Assembly: GCF_000010725.1 (NCBI RefSeq)
Contig: NC_013854.1
Coordinates: 1,331,001-1,395,000, forward strand
Reading direction: 5' to 3'
DNA: 64,000 bases
From: Azospirillum sp. B510
Lineage (GTDB): Bacteria > Pseudomonadota > Alphaproteobacteria > Azospirillales > Azospirillaceae
The position numbers and the translations under genes were made by a program. The first letter of the stretch is position 1; each line of letters opens with the position of its first letter. A model generated the notes under the pieces. It searched no databases. It saw nothing but the letters and a program-made list of their open reading frames with translations, and had not been told where the DNA came from. Shown one piece after another: positions 16,614 through 26,093 of the stretch.

Positions 16614-18773
16614 ATGATCCGGCAGTATGAGCTTGTCGAGCGCGTCAAGGCGTATGATCCCTCGGCCGACGAGGATCTGCTCAACCGCGCCTATGTCTTC
16701 TCGATGAAGGCGCACGGATCGCAGACGCGCGCGTCGGGCGATCCCTATTTCCTCCATCCGCTGGAGGTCGCCGGCATCCTGACCCAGATGAAGCTGGACG
16801 CCGGCACCATCGCCACGGCGCTGCTTCACGACACGGTCGAGGACACCGTCGCCACGCTCGAGGACATCGAGCGGGTGTTCGGCAAGGAGATCGCCCGGCT
16901 GGTCGATGGCGTCACCAAGCTGTCGCGGCTGGAGTTGAACAGCGAACAGGCCAAGCAGGCGGAGAATTTCCGCAAGCTGGTGCTGGCGATGTCGGAGGAC
17001 ATCCGCGTCCTGTTGGTGAAGCTGGCCGACCGGCTTCACAACATGCGCACGCTGTTCCACCTGAAGAAGCCGGAAAAGCGCCGCCGCATCGCCCGTGAAA
17101 CCATCGAGATCTACTCGCCCTTGGCCGAGCGCATCGGCATGCACAAGATCAAGGACGAGCTGGACGATCTCGCCTTCGCCGAACTGAATCCGGACGCCCG
17201 CGACAGCATCCTGGCCCAGCTGGCCCGCCTGCGCAGCGAGGGGGAGAACCGCGTCCAGACCATCATCACCGAACTGCGCGCCCTGCTGGCGGCCGAGGGT
17301 CTGCCGGACGCGACGGTGTCGGGGCGTGAGAAGTCGGCCTATTCGATCTGGCGCAAGCTGCAACGCAAGAATGTCAGCTTCGAGCAGCTCTCCGACATCA
17401 TGGCCTTCCGCATCACGGTCGGCTCGGTCGGCGAATGCTATCAGGCGCTGGGTCTGGTCCACGCGCATTACCCGGTCGTGCCGGGGCGCTTCAAGGACTA
17501 CATCTCGACGCCGAAGCCCAACGGTTACCGCAGTCTGCACACCGGCGTCATCGGTCCCGGCCGCAACCGGATCGAGGTGCAGATCCGCACCCAGGACATG
17601 CACGAGATCGCCGAGCTGGGTGTGGCCGCCCACTGGGCCTACAAGCAGGACCACCAGCCGCGCCCGAACGGCGGCGAATACCGCTGGCTGCGCGAACTGC
17701 TGGACATCCTGGAACACGCGCAGAAGCCGGAAGAATTCCTGGAACACACCAAACTGGAGCTGTTCCAGGACCAGGTCTTCTGCTTTACCCCCAAGGGCGA
17801 CCTGATCGCGTTGCCGCGCGGGGCGACGCCGGTTGATTTCGCCTATGCCGTCCATTCACAGGTCGGCGACCATTGCGTCGGTGCCAAGATCAACGGCCGC
17901 ATGCTGCCGCTGCGCACCCAGTTGCAGAACGGCGATCAGGTCGACATCGTCACCTCCAAGGCGCAGACGCCGGTTCCCGGCTGGGAACGCTTCGTCGTCA
18001 CCGGCAAGGCCCGCGCCCGCATCCGCAAGTTCCTGCGCACCCAGCAGCGCGCCCAATATATGGAACTGGGCCGCGGCATGCTGATGCGGCAGTTCAAGGC
18101 GGAAGGTTACGAGTTCGCCGAGAAGGCGCTGGAAAACGTCATCAAGATTTTCCAGCAGCCGACCGTCGACGACCTGATGGCGGGTGTCGGTTCCGGCCTG
18201 CATTCGGTGCGCGAGGTCTTCCACGCCGTCTTCCCCGGCCACAAGGCCCAGGCCGCCCCCGCCGTCCGCGAGACGGACGAGAGCGCGCCCAAGCCCAAGG
18301 CGAAGGCGCGCAAGGAATCGGCCCTGCCGATCCGCGGCCTGATCCCCGGCATGGCGGTCCATTACGCCCGCTGCTGCCACCCGCTGCCCGGCGACCGCAT
18401 CGTCGGCATCGTCACCACCGGCAAGGGGGTGACGATCCACACCATCGATTGCGAGACGCTGGAAAGCTTCCACGAATCGCCGGAACGTTGGATCGATGTG
18501 TCGTGGGAGACCGGTCCGGATTCGCCCGAGGAGCATGTCGGCCGCATCAGCGTCGTCATCGCCAATGAACAGGGCGCGCTCGGCACGTTGTTCACGGTGA
18601 TCGGCAAGAACCAGGGCAACGTCATCCACCAGAAGATCACGAACCGCAGCACCGACTATTTCGAGCTGCTGATCGATATCGACGTCAAGGATGCCAAGCA
18701 CCTGACCAACATCATGGCCGCCCTGCGCGCCACCCCGGCCATCCATTCGGTGGAGCGGGCGCGGGGACGGTAA
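16614..18773 (+). CDS. rsh: bifunctional (p)ppGpp synthetase/hydrolase
   Basis: A 719-residue RelA/SpoT homologue that makes and degrades the stringent-response alarmone. The hydrolase domain has HPLEVAG and LHDTVEDT (His72-Asp73); the synthetase domain (about 240-350) has YSIWRKLQ, FKDYISTPKPNGYRSLHT and VAAHWAYK; a TGS domain follows at about 390-450 (FCFTPKGDLIALPRGATPVD) and a C-terminal ACT domain at about 640-715. Both catalytic centres look intact, as expected for the single Rsh of alphaproteobacteria. A 142-bp spacer separates it from rpoZ. Confidence 0.94.
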   Translation: MIRQYELVERVKAYDPSADEDLLNRAYVFSMKAHGSQTRASGDPYFLHPLEVAGILTQMKLDAGTIATALLHDTVEDTVATLEDIERVFGKEIARLVDGVTKLSRLELNSEQAKQAENFRKLVLAMSEDIRVLLVKLADRLHNMRTLFHLKKPEKRRRIARETIEIYSPLAERIGMHKIKDELDDLAFAELNPDARDSILAQLARLRSEGENRVQTIITELRALLAAEGLPDATVSGREKSAYSIWRKLQRKNVSFEQLSDIMAFRITVGSVGECYQALGLVHAHYPVVPGRFKDYISTPKPNGYRSLHTGVIGPGRNRIEVQIRTQDMHEIAELGVAAHWAYKQDHQPRPNGGEYRWLRELLDILEHAQKPEEFLEHTKLELFQDQVFCFTPKGDLIALPRGATPVDFAYAVHSQVGDHCVGAKINGRMLPLRTQLQNGDQVDIVTSKAQTPVPGWERFVVTGKARARIRKFLRTQQRAQYMELGRGMLMRQFKAEGYEFAEKALENVIKIFQQPTVDDLMAGVGSGLHSVREVFHAVFPGHKAQAAPAVRETDESAPKPKAKARKESALPIRGLIPGMAVHYARCCHPLPGDRIVGIVTTGKGVTIHTIDCETLESFHESPERWIDVSWETGPDSPEEHVGRISVVIANEQGALGTLFTVIGKNQGNVIHQKITNRSTDYFELLIDIDVKDAKHLTNIMAALRATPAIHSVERARGR

Positions 18774-18892
18774 ATTCCCTGTCATCCGTGGCCCTGTCGG
18801 TCGGTTCGGCGTGACGGAACGCCGGTGCGCCGCTATATAGACGGAATCGCTCCCGCCCGATCCGGCGGGTGGCGACGCTTTGGAGTCCATGC

Positions 18893-19669
18893 ATGTCCCG
18901 CTTCCCGCGCCTCGGCGTGAACATCGACCATGTGGCGACCGTCCGCAATGCGCGCGGCGGGGCGCATCCCGACCCCGTGCGCGCGGCGCGTCTCGCCATC
19001 GAGGCCGGGGCCGACGGCATCACAGCCCATCTGCGCGAGGACCGGCGCCACATCGTCGATCGCGACATCGAGCGGCTGATGGCCGAGATCGACCGCCCGC
19101 TGAATTTCGAGATGGCCGCGACCGACGAGATGCTGGCCATCGCGCTCCGCCACAAGCCGCACGCCGCCTGCCTCGTCCCGGAAAAGCGCACCGAGGTGAC
19201 GACCGAGGGCGGGCTCGACGTCGTCGGCCAGTATGACCAACTCGTGCGCCGGGTCGGCGATCTCGGCGCCGCCGGCATCCGCGTGTCGCTGTTCATCGAT
19301 CCCGAACCGGCCCAGCTCGATGCCGCCAAGCGTCTCGGCGCCCCGGTGGTCGAACTGCACACCGGCGCCTATTGCGACGCCCATACCAACCCCCAGGGGG
19401 CGGCCGAGCGTGAGGCGGAACTGGCGCGCATCGTCCGCGCCGCCGCCCATGCCGAGGCCATCGGGCTGGAATGCCATGCCGGCCACGGGTTGAGCTATGA
19501 CAGCGTCGGCCCGGTGGCGGCGATCCCGACCATCGTCGAGCTGAACATCGGCCATTTCCTGATTGGCGAGGCGATCTTCGTCGGGCTGACCAACGCCATC
19601 GCCCGCATGCGCAAGGCGATGGACACGGCGCGGGCGGCCGCGCTCCGGCCCGATGCGGCATCCCTATGA
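18893..19669 (+). CDS. pdxJ: pyridoxine 5'-phosphate synthase
   Basis: A 258-residue TIM-barrel enzyme that condenses 3-amino-2-oxopropyl phosphate with deoxyxylulose phosphate, the last ring-forming step of vitamin B6 synthesis. [18 protein letters not shown] opens the protein, with [22 protein letters not shown] and the late [13 protein letters not shown] and [11 protein letters not shown] motifs. The ATG at 18893 follows GGAG with seven-base spacing; the frame is open upstream but without a site. acpS overlaps its stop codon (ATGA). Confidence 0.95.
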   Translation: MSRFPRLGVNIDHVATVRNARGGAHPDPVRAARLAIEAGADGITAHLREDRRHIVDRDIERLMAEIDRPLNFEMAATDEMLAIALRHKPHAACLVPEKRTEVTTEGGLDVVGQYDQLVRRVGDLGAAGIRVSLFIDPEPAQLDAAKRLGAPVVELHTGAYCDAHTNPQGAAEREAELARIVRAAAHAEAIGLECHAGHGLSYDSVGPVAAIPTIVELNIGHFLIGEAIFVGLTNAIARMRKAMDTARAAALRPDAASL

Positions 19670-20136
19670 TGATGTCCGGCACCATCCTCGGCATCGGCAA
19701 CGACCTGATCGACATCAGACGGGTCGAGAAGTCGCTGGAGCGCTTCGGACAGCGCTTCATCGACCGCATCTTCACCGACGTCGAGCAGGCCAAGTCCGAG
19801 CGCCGCGCCGGCTCCGCCGCGAAGAACAACGCCCGCGCCTCGACCTACGCCAAACGCTTCGCCGCCAAGGAGGCCTGCTCCAAGGCGCTCGGCACCGGCT
19901 TCCGCGACGGGGTGTTCTGGCGTGACATGGGGGTGGTGAACCTGCCGTCCGGCCAGCCGACCATGCGGCTGACCGGCGGCGCGCTCGCCCGGCTGGAGGC
20001 GATCACGCCCCCGGGCATGCGCGCCCGCATCCATGTGACGCTGACCGACGAATATCCGATGGCCGAGGCCTTCGTCGTGATCAGCGCCGAACCGATCGAT
20101 CCCGCAACGCCCACCAGGACGGCGACCCCAGAATGA
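19666..20136 (+). CDS. acpS: holo-[acyl-carrier-protein] synthase
   Basis: A 156-residue phosphopantetheinyl transferase that activates acyl carrier protein. Key motifs are [13 protein letters not shown] (metal-binding Asp) and [18 protein letters not shown] (metal-binding Glu). It is 20-30 residues longer than many AcpS proteins, mainly at the C-terminus. ATG codons at 19666, 19669 and 19672 are all possible; the first overlaps the pdxJ stop. lepB overlaps its 3' end by four bases. Confidence 0.94.
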   Translation: MMMSGTILGIGNDLIDIRRVEKSLERFGQRFIDRIFTDVEQAKSERRAGSAAKNNARASTYAKRFAAKEACSKALGTGFRDGVFWRDMGVVNLPSGQPTMRLTGGALARLEAITPPGMRARIHVTLTDEYPMAEAFVVISAEPIDPATPTRTATPE

Positions 20137-20900
20137 CCTTTCAGAAAGAAACGGCGTCCGACGCCAAGACCAAGGACTCCGGGTTCGCCGAAACCGTCAA
20201 GACGGTGATCTTCGCCGTGCTGATCGCCTTCGGCGTGCGGACCTTCGCCTTCGAGCCGTTCAACATCCCGTCTGGATCGATGATCCCGACCCTGCTGATC
20301 GGCGACTACCTGTTCGTGTCGAAATACAGCTACGGCTACAGCAAATACACGGTCGGCTTCGGCCTGCCTCTGTTCGAGGGCCGCATCCTCGGCTCCATGC
20401 CCGAGCGTGGCGATGTCGCCGTGTTCAAGCTGCCGCGCGACAACAAGACCGACTATATCAAGCGCGTGATCGGCCTGCCCGGCGATAGCGTGCAGATGAT
20501 CGGCGGCATCCTTCACATCAACGGCCAGCCGGTGAAGCGCGAGCGGATCGAGGATTACGTCACCACGGATTCGCTGGGTCGCAGCATCCGCACCGCGCAG
20601 TTCATCGAAACGCTGCCCAACGGCCGCACCCATCGCATCATCGAGGAGTCGGACAACGGCCCGCTCGACAACACGCCGGTGTTCAAGGTGCCGGAAGGTC
20701 ATCTGTTCATGATGGGCGACAACCGCGACAACTCGCTCGACAGCCGCGTGCCGTCGCAGGTCGGTTTCGTTCCCGTCGAGAATCTGGTCGGCCGGGCCGA
20801 ATTCCTGTTCTTCTCGCTCGACGAGGGCACCCGCTTCTACGAGATCTGGCGCTGGCCGCTCGATCTGCGCTTCAGCCGCCTGTTCAACGGAGTCCGGTAA
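20133..20900 (+). CDS. lepB: signal peptidase I
   Basis: A 255-residue inner-membrane serine protease that removes signal peptides from exported proteins. One N-terminal transmembrane helix (about 19-36) leads to [17 protein letters not shown] with nucleophile Ser49, then [12 protein letters not shown] with the general base Lys110 and [12 protein letters not shown] near residue 190. It starts inside the acpS stop and is followed directly by rnc, so it belongs to the pdxJ-era operon. Confidence 0.95.
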   Translation: MTFQKETASDAKTKDSGFAETVKTVIFAVLIAFGVRTFAFEPFNIPSGSMIPTLLIGDYLFVSKYSYGYSKYTVGFGLPLFEGRILGSMPERGDVAVFKLPRDNKTDYIKRVIGLPGDSVQMIGGILHINGQPVKRERIEDYVTTDSLGRSIRTAQFIETLPNGRTHRIIEESDNGPLDNTPVFKVPEGHLFMMGDNRDNSLDSRVPSQVGFVPVENLVGRAEFLFFSLDEGTRFYEIWRWPLDLRFSRLFNGVR

Positions 20901-21686
20901 GTGTCCACCGCAACCAAGGTGCCCGCCGAGGCGGGCACCGGCTCCGAATTCGGAAATGACGCTGCCGTCCAGTCCGCGGATGTCGCGGGGCTGGCCCGTG
21001 CGCTGGGTCATGAGTTTTCCAATCCGACGCTTCTGTGCGATGCCGTGACCCATCCCAGCCTGATGGGGTTGGAGCGCACCGGCCGGAAGGGGCACAAGGG
21101 ACCGGGCATCGCTTATGAGCGGCTGGAGTTCCTGGGCGACCGCGTCGTCGGGCTTGTCGTGGCGCAATGGCTGCTGGAACGTTATCCCGACGAACGCGAA
21201 GGAGCGCTGGCCAAGCGGCATGCGGCGCTGGTGCGCCGGGAATCGCTGGGCCGCGTCGCCGACGCCATCGGCCTGGGCGCTTATCTGCGCCTGTCGCCGG
21301 CGGAGGCGCAGAGCGGCGGCCGCGAGAACCGCACCATCCTGGGCGACGCCTGCGAGGCGGTGCTGGGCGCCATGTATCTCGACGGCGGGCTGGAGCCGGT
21401 GACGCGCTTCGTCCGCCAGGCGCTGGCCGGCGAGATCGACAAGGCGACGCCGCCGCCGCTCGACAGCAAGACGACCTTGCAGGAATGGGCGCAGGGGCGC
21501 GGCAAGCCGCTGCCCCGCTATGAATTGACCGAACGCAGCGGCCCGGCGCACGAGCCGCTGTTCGTGGTCGCGGTGCATGTCGCGGGCATGGATCCGGTTT
21601 CCGGTTCCGGCTCGTCCAAGCGCATCGCGGAGAAGAAGGCGGCCAGCGCGTTGCTGCGCCAGGTGGGAGTGCAAGTCGATGACTGA
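20901..21686 (+). CDS. rnc: ribonuclease III
   Basis: A 261-residue double-strand-specific endoribonuclease that processes rRNA precursors and many mRNAs. The catalytic signature YERLEFLGDRVVGLV lies at about residues 72-87, with a second acidic cluster in LGDACEAVLGAMYLDGG. The dsRNA-binding domain occupies about 185-258 (SKTTLQEWAQGRGKPLPRYE, GSGSSKRIAEKKAA). It starts with GTG right after the lepB stop and overlaps era by eight bases. Confidence 0.95.
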   Translation: MSTATKVPAEAGTGSEFGNDAAVQSADVAGLARALGHEFSNPTLLCDAVTHPSLMGLERTGRKGHKGPGIAYERLEFLGDRVVGLVVAQWLLERYPDEREGALAKRHAALVRRESLGRVADAIGLGAYLRLSPAEAQSGGRENRTILGDACEAVLGAMYLDGGLEPVTRFVRQALAGEIDKATPPPLDSKTTLQEWAQGRGKPLPRYELTERSGPAHEPLFVVAVHVAGMDPVSGSGSSKRIAEKKAASALLRQVGVQVDD

Positions 21687-22836
21687 CGGTCGCGACGACA
21701 TCGACAAGATGAAGACCGGAACGCCCGGTTCCGAAGCCGTGGAGACCCCTGAGTCCGTGACGGACGGCCAGGGGCCGGACCATGAGGAGGGCGAGGTCGA
21801 AGGAGAGGACGCCGAGGACGGCGACTTCGCCGACGAAGAGTATGAGGACGAGGACTATGAGGATGGGGATTTCGACGATGAGGATGCCCCGCGCGGGCAG
21901 CCCATCTCGGTCCTGCCGCCTCTGCCGGCCATGCCCGATCATCCGCGCTGCGGCTTCATCGCCCTGGTCGGCGCGCCGAACGCCGGCAAGTCGACCCTGC
22001 TGAACGCGATGATCGGCAGCAAGGTGTCGATCGTCAGCCCGAAGGTGCAGACCACGCGCACCCGCGTGCTGGGCATCACCATCCAGGGCGACGCCCAGAT
22101 GATCTTCGTCGACACCCCCGGCATCTTCAAGCCGAAGCGCCGGCTGGACCGCGCCATGGTGGCGGCGGCCTGGCAGGGGGCGGAGGATGCCGACGTCATC
22201 GGCGTGCTGTATGACGTGTCGCGCCGTTCCATCGACGAGGACACCCGCAGCATCGTCGCCCGGCTGAAGGAGCAGGGGCGCGAGGCGATCCTCATCCTGA
22301 ACAAGATCGATCTGGTGAAGCGCGACGTCCTGTTGGGCATCGCCGACGCCTTCCGGCAGGAGGGCATCTTCTCCGACATCTTCATGGTGTCGGCCTTCAC
22401 CGAGGACGGTGTCGGCGATCTGAAGCAGTTCCTGGCCGACCGCCTGCCGGAGGGGCCGTGGCATTTCCCGGAGGACCAGATCTCCGACATGCCGATGCGC
22501 CTGCTGGCGGCGGAGATCACCCGCGAGAAGCTGTTCCTGCAACTTCACCAGGAGCTCCCCTATTCCGCCACGGTCGAGACCGAGGTTTGGGAGGAGTTCG
22601 ACGACGGCTCCGTCAAGATCTCGCAGGTCATCTTCGTGCAGCGTGAGAGCCAGAAGGCCATCGTGCTGGGCAAGGGGGGCCAGCGGATCAAAGCGCTGGG
22701 ATCCGCCGCGCGGACCGAACTGACGGAGATGCTGGAACGCCGCGTCCACCTGATCCTGTTCGTGAAGGTGCGCGAAGGCTGGGTCGACGATCCCGAACGC
22801 TATTCGGCCTGGGGGTTGGATTTCGGGGCTTCCTGA
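21679..22836 (+). CDS. era: GTPase Era with acidic N-terminal extension
   Basis: A 385-residue ribosome-assembly GTPase acting on 16S rRNA. G1 is GAPNAGKSTLLN, G3 DTPGIF, G4 NKID; the KH RNA-binding domain has LGKGGQRIKALG near residue 335. The GTPase domain begins only at about residue 90. The preceding stretch is highly acidic, rich in D/E and Y, and has no counterpart in typical 300-residue Era. The ATG at 21679 lies within the rnc 3' end; upstream frame is antisense-free but overlaps the coding part of rnc. A strong terminator follows. Confidence 0.94.
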   Translation: MTDGRDDIDKMKTGTPGSEAVETPESVTDGQGPDHEEGEVEGEDAEDGDFADEEYEDEDYEDGDFDDEDAPRGQPISVLPPLPAMPDHPRCGFIALVGAPNAGKSTLLNAMIGSKVSIVSPKVQTTRTRVLGITIQGDAQMIFVDTPGIFKPKRRLDRAMVAAAWQGAEDADVIGVLYDVSRRSIDEDTRSIVARLKEQGREAILILNKIDLVKRDVLLGIADAFRQEGIFSDIFMVSAFTEDGVGDLKQFLADRLPEGPWHFPEDQISDMPMRLLAAEITREKLFLQLHQELPYSATVETEVWEEFDDGSVKISQVIFVQRESQKAIVLGKGGQRIKALGSAARTELTEMLERRVHLILFVKVREGWVDDPERYSAWGLDFGAS

Positions 22837-22862
22837 ACGATCGTTCGGGCGCCATCGATGAC

Positions 22863-22898
22863 AAAGGCCCTTTCCCGCAGGGGAAAGGGCCTTTCCAT
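22863..22898 (+). terminator. rho-independent terminator after era
   Basis: AAAGGCCCTTTCCC / GGGAAAGGGCCTTT, a perfect 14-bp stem with loop GCAG (22877-22880). It sits 26 bp after the era stop and ends the pdxJ-acpS-lepB-rnc-era operon. Its symmetry also lets it stop the convergent small gene. Confidence 0.9.
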
Positions 22899-22920
22899 TT
22901 GATCCGGCTTTTTTGAAGCC

Positions 22921-23226
22921 TCAGGCGGCCAGCAGGCGCAGATGGCCGTCGAAATCGTCGAGAGCCCGCATCAGGTCCATCATCGCCTGGTCGGCCTGTG
23001 CCCGTGCGAAGGGCCAAGCGTCGTCGTCGGCCATGTGGGCGGCTTCGATCCGGGCGATGGCGCGGTTGTTCAGGCCGCGGAGACGGTCAAGCGTGCGCTC
23101 CCACGTCTCCCGCCGGTCGCTGTCCGCACGCTCCACCATGGATCGCAGGGTTTCCATGCGGTCGGTTGCGCGCAACACAAGGTCACGGCTCAGCGTGTCG
23201 AAGGCTTGCCGGTTGCGGCGGCTCAT
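22921..23226 (-). CDS. small helical protein of unknown function
   Basis: A 101-residue soluble protein rich in Arg, Asp and Ala, predicted by eye to be almost all alpha-helix (MSRRNRQAFDTL, RDLVLRATDRMETLRSMVERA, ending DGHLRLLAA). I do not recognise a family. The ATG at 23226 has AAGGAGGAC just upstream, an excellent ribosome site, which supports it as a real gene rather than a shadow. It converges on era across the shared terminator. Confidence 0.7.
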   Translation of the reverse strand: MSRRNRQAFDTLSRDLVLRATDRMETLRSMVERADSDRRETWERTLDRLRGLNNRAIARIEAAHMADDDAWPFARAQADQAMMDLMRALDDFDGHLRLLAA

Positions 23227-23713
23227 GAATTGTCCTCCTTTGATCCTCAACCGTTTTTTGACCACTCGGCCGGTCGGCAGGATAACCGCGCGCCGATACC
23301 GCGAAAACGCACCGGAAGCGCAGTCGGCACGACCCGTGTGGGAGACGCCGCCGTTTTTCCGATACGATTGAGCAGTTGCGGTAATTGCCGTCCGAATCCA
23401 AATCCCGCCGGGTCGCCCAGACCCATCAAGGACAAGGCAAACCCGGTGGCCAAGGAAGTCTTCCCGGTTGGATTGCGTTTCCTCCTGGACCGGTTTCATC
23501 CGGCCCGTTGGCGATTTTATACGCCGCCATTTTGACGGCGTTCTTTTGTTTTAGTGACGCTTTTGTGCCGTAATGGCGGGGCCGGGTCAATCCGCCCAAA
23601 AATCATAGACGGCGCGCAATCTGTCGCAGCCTAAAGGATAGGTTGTAGAGCCGATGCCGGGCTGAAAGTCGGAAGTGGTAGGGCTTGCGGTGGAGCCGGC
23701 CACCCGGCGCCGC
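23227..23713. other. 487-bp gap without a supported gene
   Basis: It contains the leader of the small minus-strand gene and a weak hairpin with a T-rich tail at 23521-23550 (ACGCCG/CGGCGT). The segment 23480-23660 is less GC-rich than its surroundings. I see no protein or RNA gene here. Confidence 0.4.
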
Positions 23714-23998
23714 CTATTCGGCTGCGATGGCGTAGGCGGAAATGGCTTCGGCATTCGCCGCTTCCGGGGCCGGGCCGCCGCGGCAGGGAGCCGGAACGGC
23801 GCCCGTGGCGGCGGTGGCGGCCTGCTGGACCATGGTGGCGCGATACTCGCTGACCATGCTGCGCATCGTCGGCACGCATTTGCCGCATTGGACCTGACAA
23901 TCGTGATGGCGGAACACCGAGGCCGGGGTTGTGGCGCCTTGATCCAGCGCGGCCTTGACCTTCTTGTCGTTCAACGCGTGGCAGATGCAGACGTACAT
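23714..23998 (-). CDS. bfd: bacterioferritin-associated [2Fe-2S] ferredoxin
   Basis: A 94-residue Bfd-like protein. The fold is MYVCICHALNDKKVKAALDQ followed by HHDCQVQCGKCVPTM, giving the Cys-x-Cys and Cys-x(3-4)-Cys-x2-Cys ligand set of BFD [2Fe-2S] domains (Cys4, Cys6, and the cluster near 34-41). Known Bfd donates electrons to release iron from bacterioferritin. The C-terminal 35 residues (Ala/Pro-rich) are an extension. The region upstream at about 24050-24075 contains GAGAATCGTTGTCA, which could be an iron-responsive site, but I cannot assign the regulator. Confidence 0.88.
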   Translation of the reverse strand: MYVCICHALNDKKVKAALDQGATTPASVFRHHDCQVQCGKCVPTMRSMVSEYRATMVQQAATAATGAVPAPCRGGPAPEAANAEAISAYAIAAE

Positions 23999-24207
23999 AA
24001 GCCCTCGGTGACGGTTTGGTTTCAGAAGATTGTCCCGGCTTCAGCAATAGCTGAGAGTGAGAATCGTTGTCAACGGTCCTGTTGCGAACCAATCGCATAT
24101 GGGGCGATTCGAGACGTTATGTCACAGCCCCTTTCGCGTCATGGCGAAAGGGCGGCATCGCATCCTTGCGCTTGCAATCGCCGGCCGGCGGCGGTAGCCC
24201 GTGGGTC

Positions 24208-25179
24208 ATGGATGACAGCACCCCCCAAAACGCTCCCGACACCGCACCGCAGGCCTCCGCCGGCGCCGTGGTGACCCCGCTCGGCCAGACGGTCTATCTG
24301 GCGGCGGACGGCTTCCTCGACGATCTGGTGGCGGAACTGGGGGATGTCGCCTCGGTCGACGGCCGGCTGGTCTTCGTCGACGGCCCGGCGCGCCCGGCCG
24401 CCTGGGCACAGAACATCTGGCATGACCCGGTGCGCATCGAGTTCCCCTCCATCAAGGGGGGCGCCAAGGCGCTGCGCGGGATTCAGCGCAACTGGGCGCT
24501 GTGGTCGCAGCGCCATCACCGCCGCGCCGCCCTGATCCAGGAGAATCTGCCCCATGTGTCGGCCAAGCCGGTGGTGTTTCCGTCGCCGCTGCCGACGGCG
24601 CCGCTGGGTTCCTGGACGCTGACCGACGAGTCCACGATCATCGCCGCCGCGCGCTGCTCCAACCCCTTCCGCAACGGCGAGGTCACCTTCGTCGAGAACC
24701 GCACGGCGCCCCCCAACCGCGCCTATCTGAAGCTGTGGGAGGCGCTGACCCTGTTCGGCGAGCAGCCGGGACCGGGCGACCGCTGTCTCGACCTCGGCGC
24801 CTGTCCCGGCGGATGGACCTGGGTGCTGCATGAGTTGGGCGCATCGGTGGTCAGTGTCGACAAGGCGCCGCTCGACCCCGCCATCGCCGCTCTGCCGCGG
24901 GTGGAAATCCGTCAGGAAAGCGCCTTCGGGCTGAAGCCGGCGGCGGTCGGGCCGGTCGACTGGCTGTGCTGCGACGTGATCTGTTATCCGACCCGGCTTC
25001 TGCGGCTGGTGACCGAGTGGATGGAGAGCGGACTGGCCAAGCGTTTCATCTGCACGCTGAAGTTCCAGGCCGAGACCGACCATGAGACCGCCCGCGCCTT
25101 CGCCGCGATCCCAGGCGGCCGGGTGCTGCATCTGCACCACAACAAGCATGAACTGACCTGGATGTGGCCAAGTTATTGA
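24208..25179 (+). CDS. RlmM-like SAM-dependent RNA 2'-O-methyltransferase, rebuilt at its 3' end by the integrated element
   Basis: A 323-residue FtsJ/RrmJ-fold methyltransferase resembling RlmM, which methylates C2498 of 23S rRNA. The SAM site is CLDLGACPGGWTWVLHELGA (about 190-210), then VVSVDKAPLD, and the catalytic tetrad region includes K in LKFQAETD. An integrative element entered the last codons: the gene now ends L-H-H-N-K-H-E-L-T-W-M-W-P-S-Y, whereas the displaced original end at 34372-34419 reads the same up to W-P and then A-R. The protein is therefore full length with only its last two residues changed. No strong ribosome site precedes the ATG at 24208. Confidence 0.88.
   Translation: MDDSTPQNAPDTAPQASAGAVVTPLGQTVYLAADGFLDDLVAELGDVASVDGRLVFVDGPARPAAWAQNIWHDPVRIEFPSIKGGAKALRGIQRNWALWSQRHHRRAALIQENLPHVSAKPVVFPSPLPTAPLGSWTLTDESTIIAAARCSNPFRNGEVTFVENRTAPPNRAYLKLWEALTLFGEQPGPGDRCLDLGACPGGWTWVLHELGASVVSVDKAPLDPAIAALPRVEIRQESAFGLKPAAVGPVDWLCCDVICYPTRLLRLVTEWMESGLAKRFICTLKFQAETDHETARAFAAIPGGRVLHLHHNKHELTWMWPSY
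25132..25169 (+). repeat. attL: 38-bp direct repeat inside the RlmM-like gene
   Basis: Identical to 34372-34409 except at two positions, both silent third codon positions (CAT/CAC and GAA/GAG). It encodes L-H-H-N-K-H-E-L-T-W-M-W-P. The longest identical blocks are 17 bp on either side, so strand exchange probably took place in one of them, most likely the 3' block CTGACCTGGATGTGGCC. Confidence 0.92.
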
Positions 25180-25219
25180 TAAGTAAAGGAAATTGACGAT
25201 TTTTCGGGTCGATTTCGCA

Positions 25220-25236
25220 GTGTGCAGAAGGTGTGC
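25220..25236 (+). repeat. left subterminal repeat, possible integrase arm site
   Basis: GTGTGCAGAAGGTGTGC, 15 of 17 identical to 34288-34304 in the same orientation. Both copies lie 50-85 bp inside the element ends, where arm-type integrase sites are expected; each itself contains GTGTGC twice. Confidence 0.5.
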
Positions 25237-25238
25237 AA

Positions 25239-25274
25239 ACACAAGATATGGTGAAGATGATCCATATCTTGTGT
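25239..25274. repeat. 13-bp perfect inverted repeat near the left end
   Basis: ACACAAGATATGG and CCATATCTTGTGT separated by ten bases. There is no T run behind it, so an operator or recombination site is as likely as a terminator for the methyltransferase gene. Confidence 0.7.
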
Positions 25275-25562
25275 CGTGTGCTTTCAGGGAGCGTGGGGAG
25301 GCTTTGCGACTCGGCGACGGTAAGGCGCAATGGGGAGGCGTGTTCCGCTGCCCGTAAGGGGAAGGCACGGTCAGCGATAGGCTGCTGTGCGTCCCACGTC
25401 ATCAGAACCGGCGATTGCCCACCGCTGCAACGCGCTTGGCTACTGGCACGAATGCTGATTCCGGGGTGGACGGCGGCAGTGTGATACATGACATTCCGCA
25501 TTCAGGCTGCGGAGTTGCGCGGGATACTTGGCGCGCTTCTCGAACTCAGGTAAGAACAGAGC

Positions 25563-26081
25563 ATGAATGAAACTGTGCGCGCCGGGCTAGACGGAAGGGC
25601 GGTTGCGAACTTCGTCCTCGACTTCTGCGAGGCGCGGGGCCGCAAGGTAACAAATCTTGCGTTGCAGAAGATTGTCTATTTCTGCCACGTCTGGTCGCTC
25701 ATCATGCTGGACCGTCCGCTGGTCAAGCATCAGTTCGAAGCGTGGCAGTATGGTCCGGTTCTGCAATACCTCTACCGCCAATTCAAGGCGTTTGACCGGC
25801 GGCCAATAGAGGGCCGTGCGACCGAAATCGACCCCGCCACCGGAGCAAACCGCGTCGTTACCTACCGATTCGACGATGACACCGAACATATGCTACAAGA
25901 GATTGTTGATTTCTACAGCCGCATCAGTGCGGGCGATCTTGTGGAACTGAGTCACGCAGCGGGAAGCCCTTGGGATCAGGTCTGGAACCACAAGGAGAGT
26001 GTCAACCCCGGCATGAAGATTGGCAACGACCAGATTGTCGCGTATTATTCGAAGGTTCCCCCGCCTTTCCCAATACAGTAG
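25563..26081 (+). CDS. Panacea-domain (DUF4065/SocA-like) antitoxin
   Basis: A 172-residue protein with the Panacea/DUF4065 pattern: AVANFVLDFCEARGRKVTNL, ALQKIVYFCHVW, EAWQYGPVLQYLYRQFK and the late PWDQVW motif. Known Panacea proteins neutralise unrelated toxin domains, and related modules occur in phage defence. Its partner gene starts 12 bp downstream on the same strand, as in bicistronic toxin-antitoxin operons. It is the first gene inside the left end of the element. Family assignment is by eye but the motif set is quite specific. Confidence 0.82.
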   Translation: MNETVRAGLDGRAVANFVLDFCEARGRKVTNLALQKIVYFCHVWSLIMLDRPLVKHQFEAWQYGPVLQYLYRQFKAFDRRPIEGRATEIDPATGANRVVTYRFDDDTEHMLQEIVDFYSRISAGDLVELSHAAGSPWDQVWNHKESVNPGMKIGNDQIVAYYSKVPPPFPIQ

Positions 26082-26093
26082 CAAGGGGCCTTG

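Larger units (their letters stand above)
25180..25562. other. left-end non-coding region of the element
   Basis: 383 bp without a gene. It holds a subterminal repeat (25220-25236) matching one near the right end, and a long inverted repeat at 25239-25274. The rest, leading into the Panacea gene, shows no recognisable structure. Confidence 0.5.

Noticed and set aside
23521-23550. Possible terminator hairpin
   Set aside because: Only six pairs with mismatches and no gene directly upstream.
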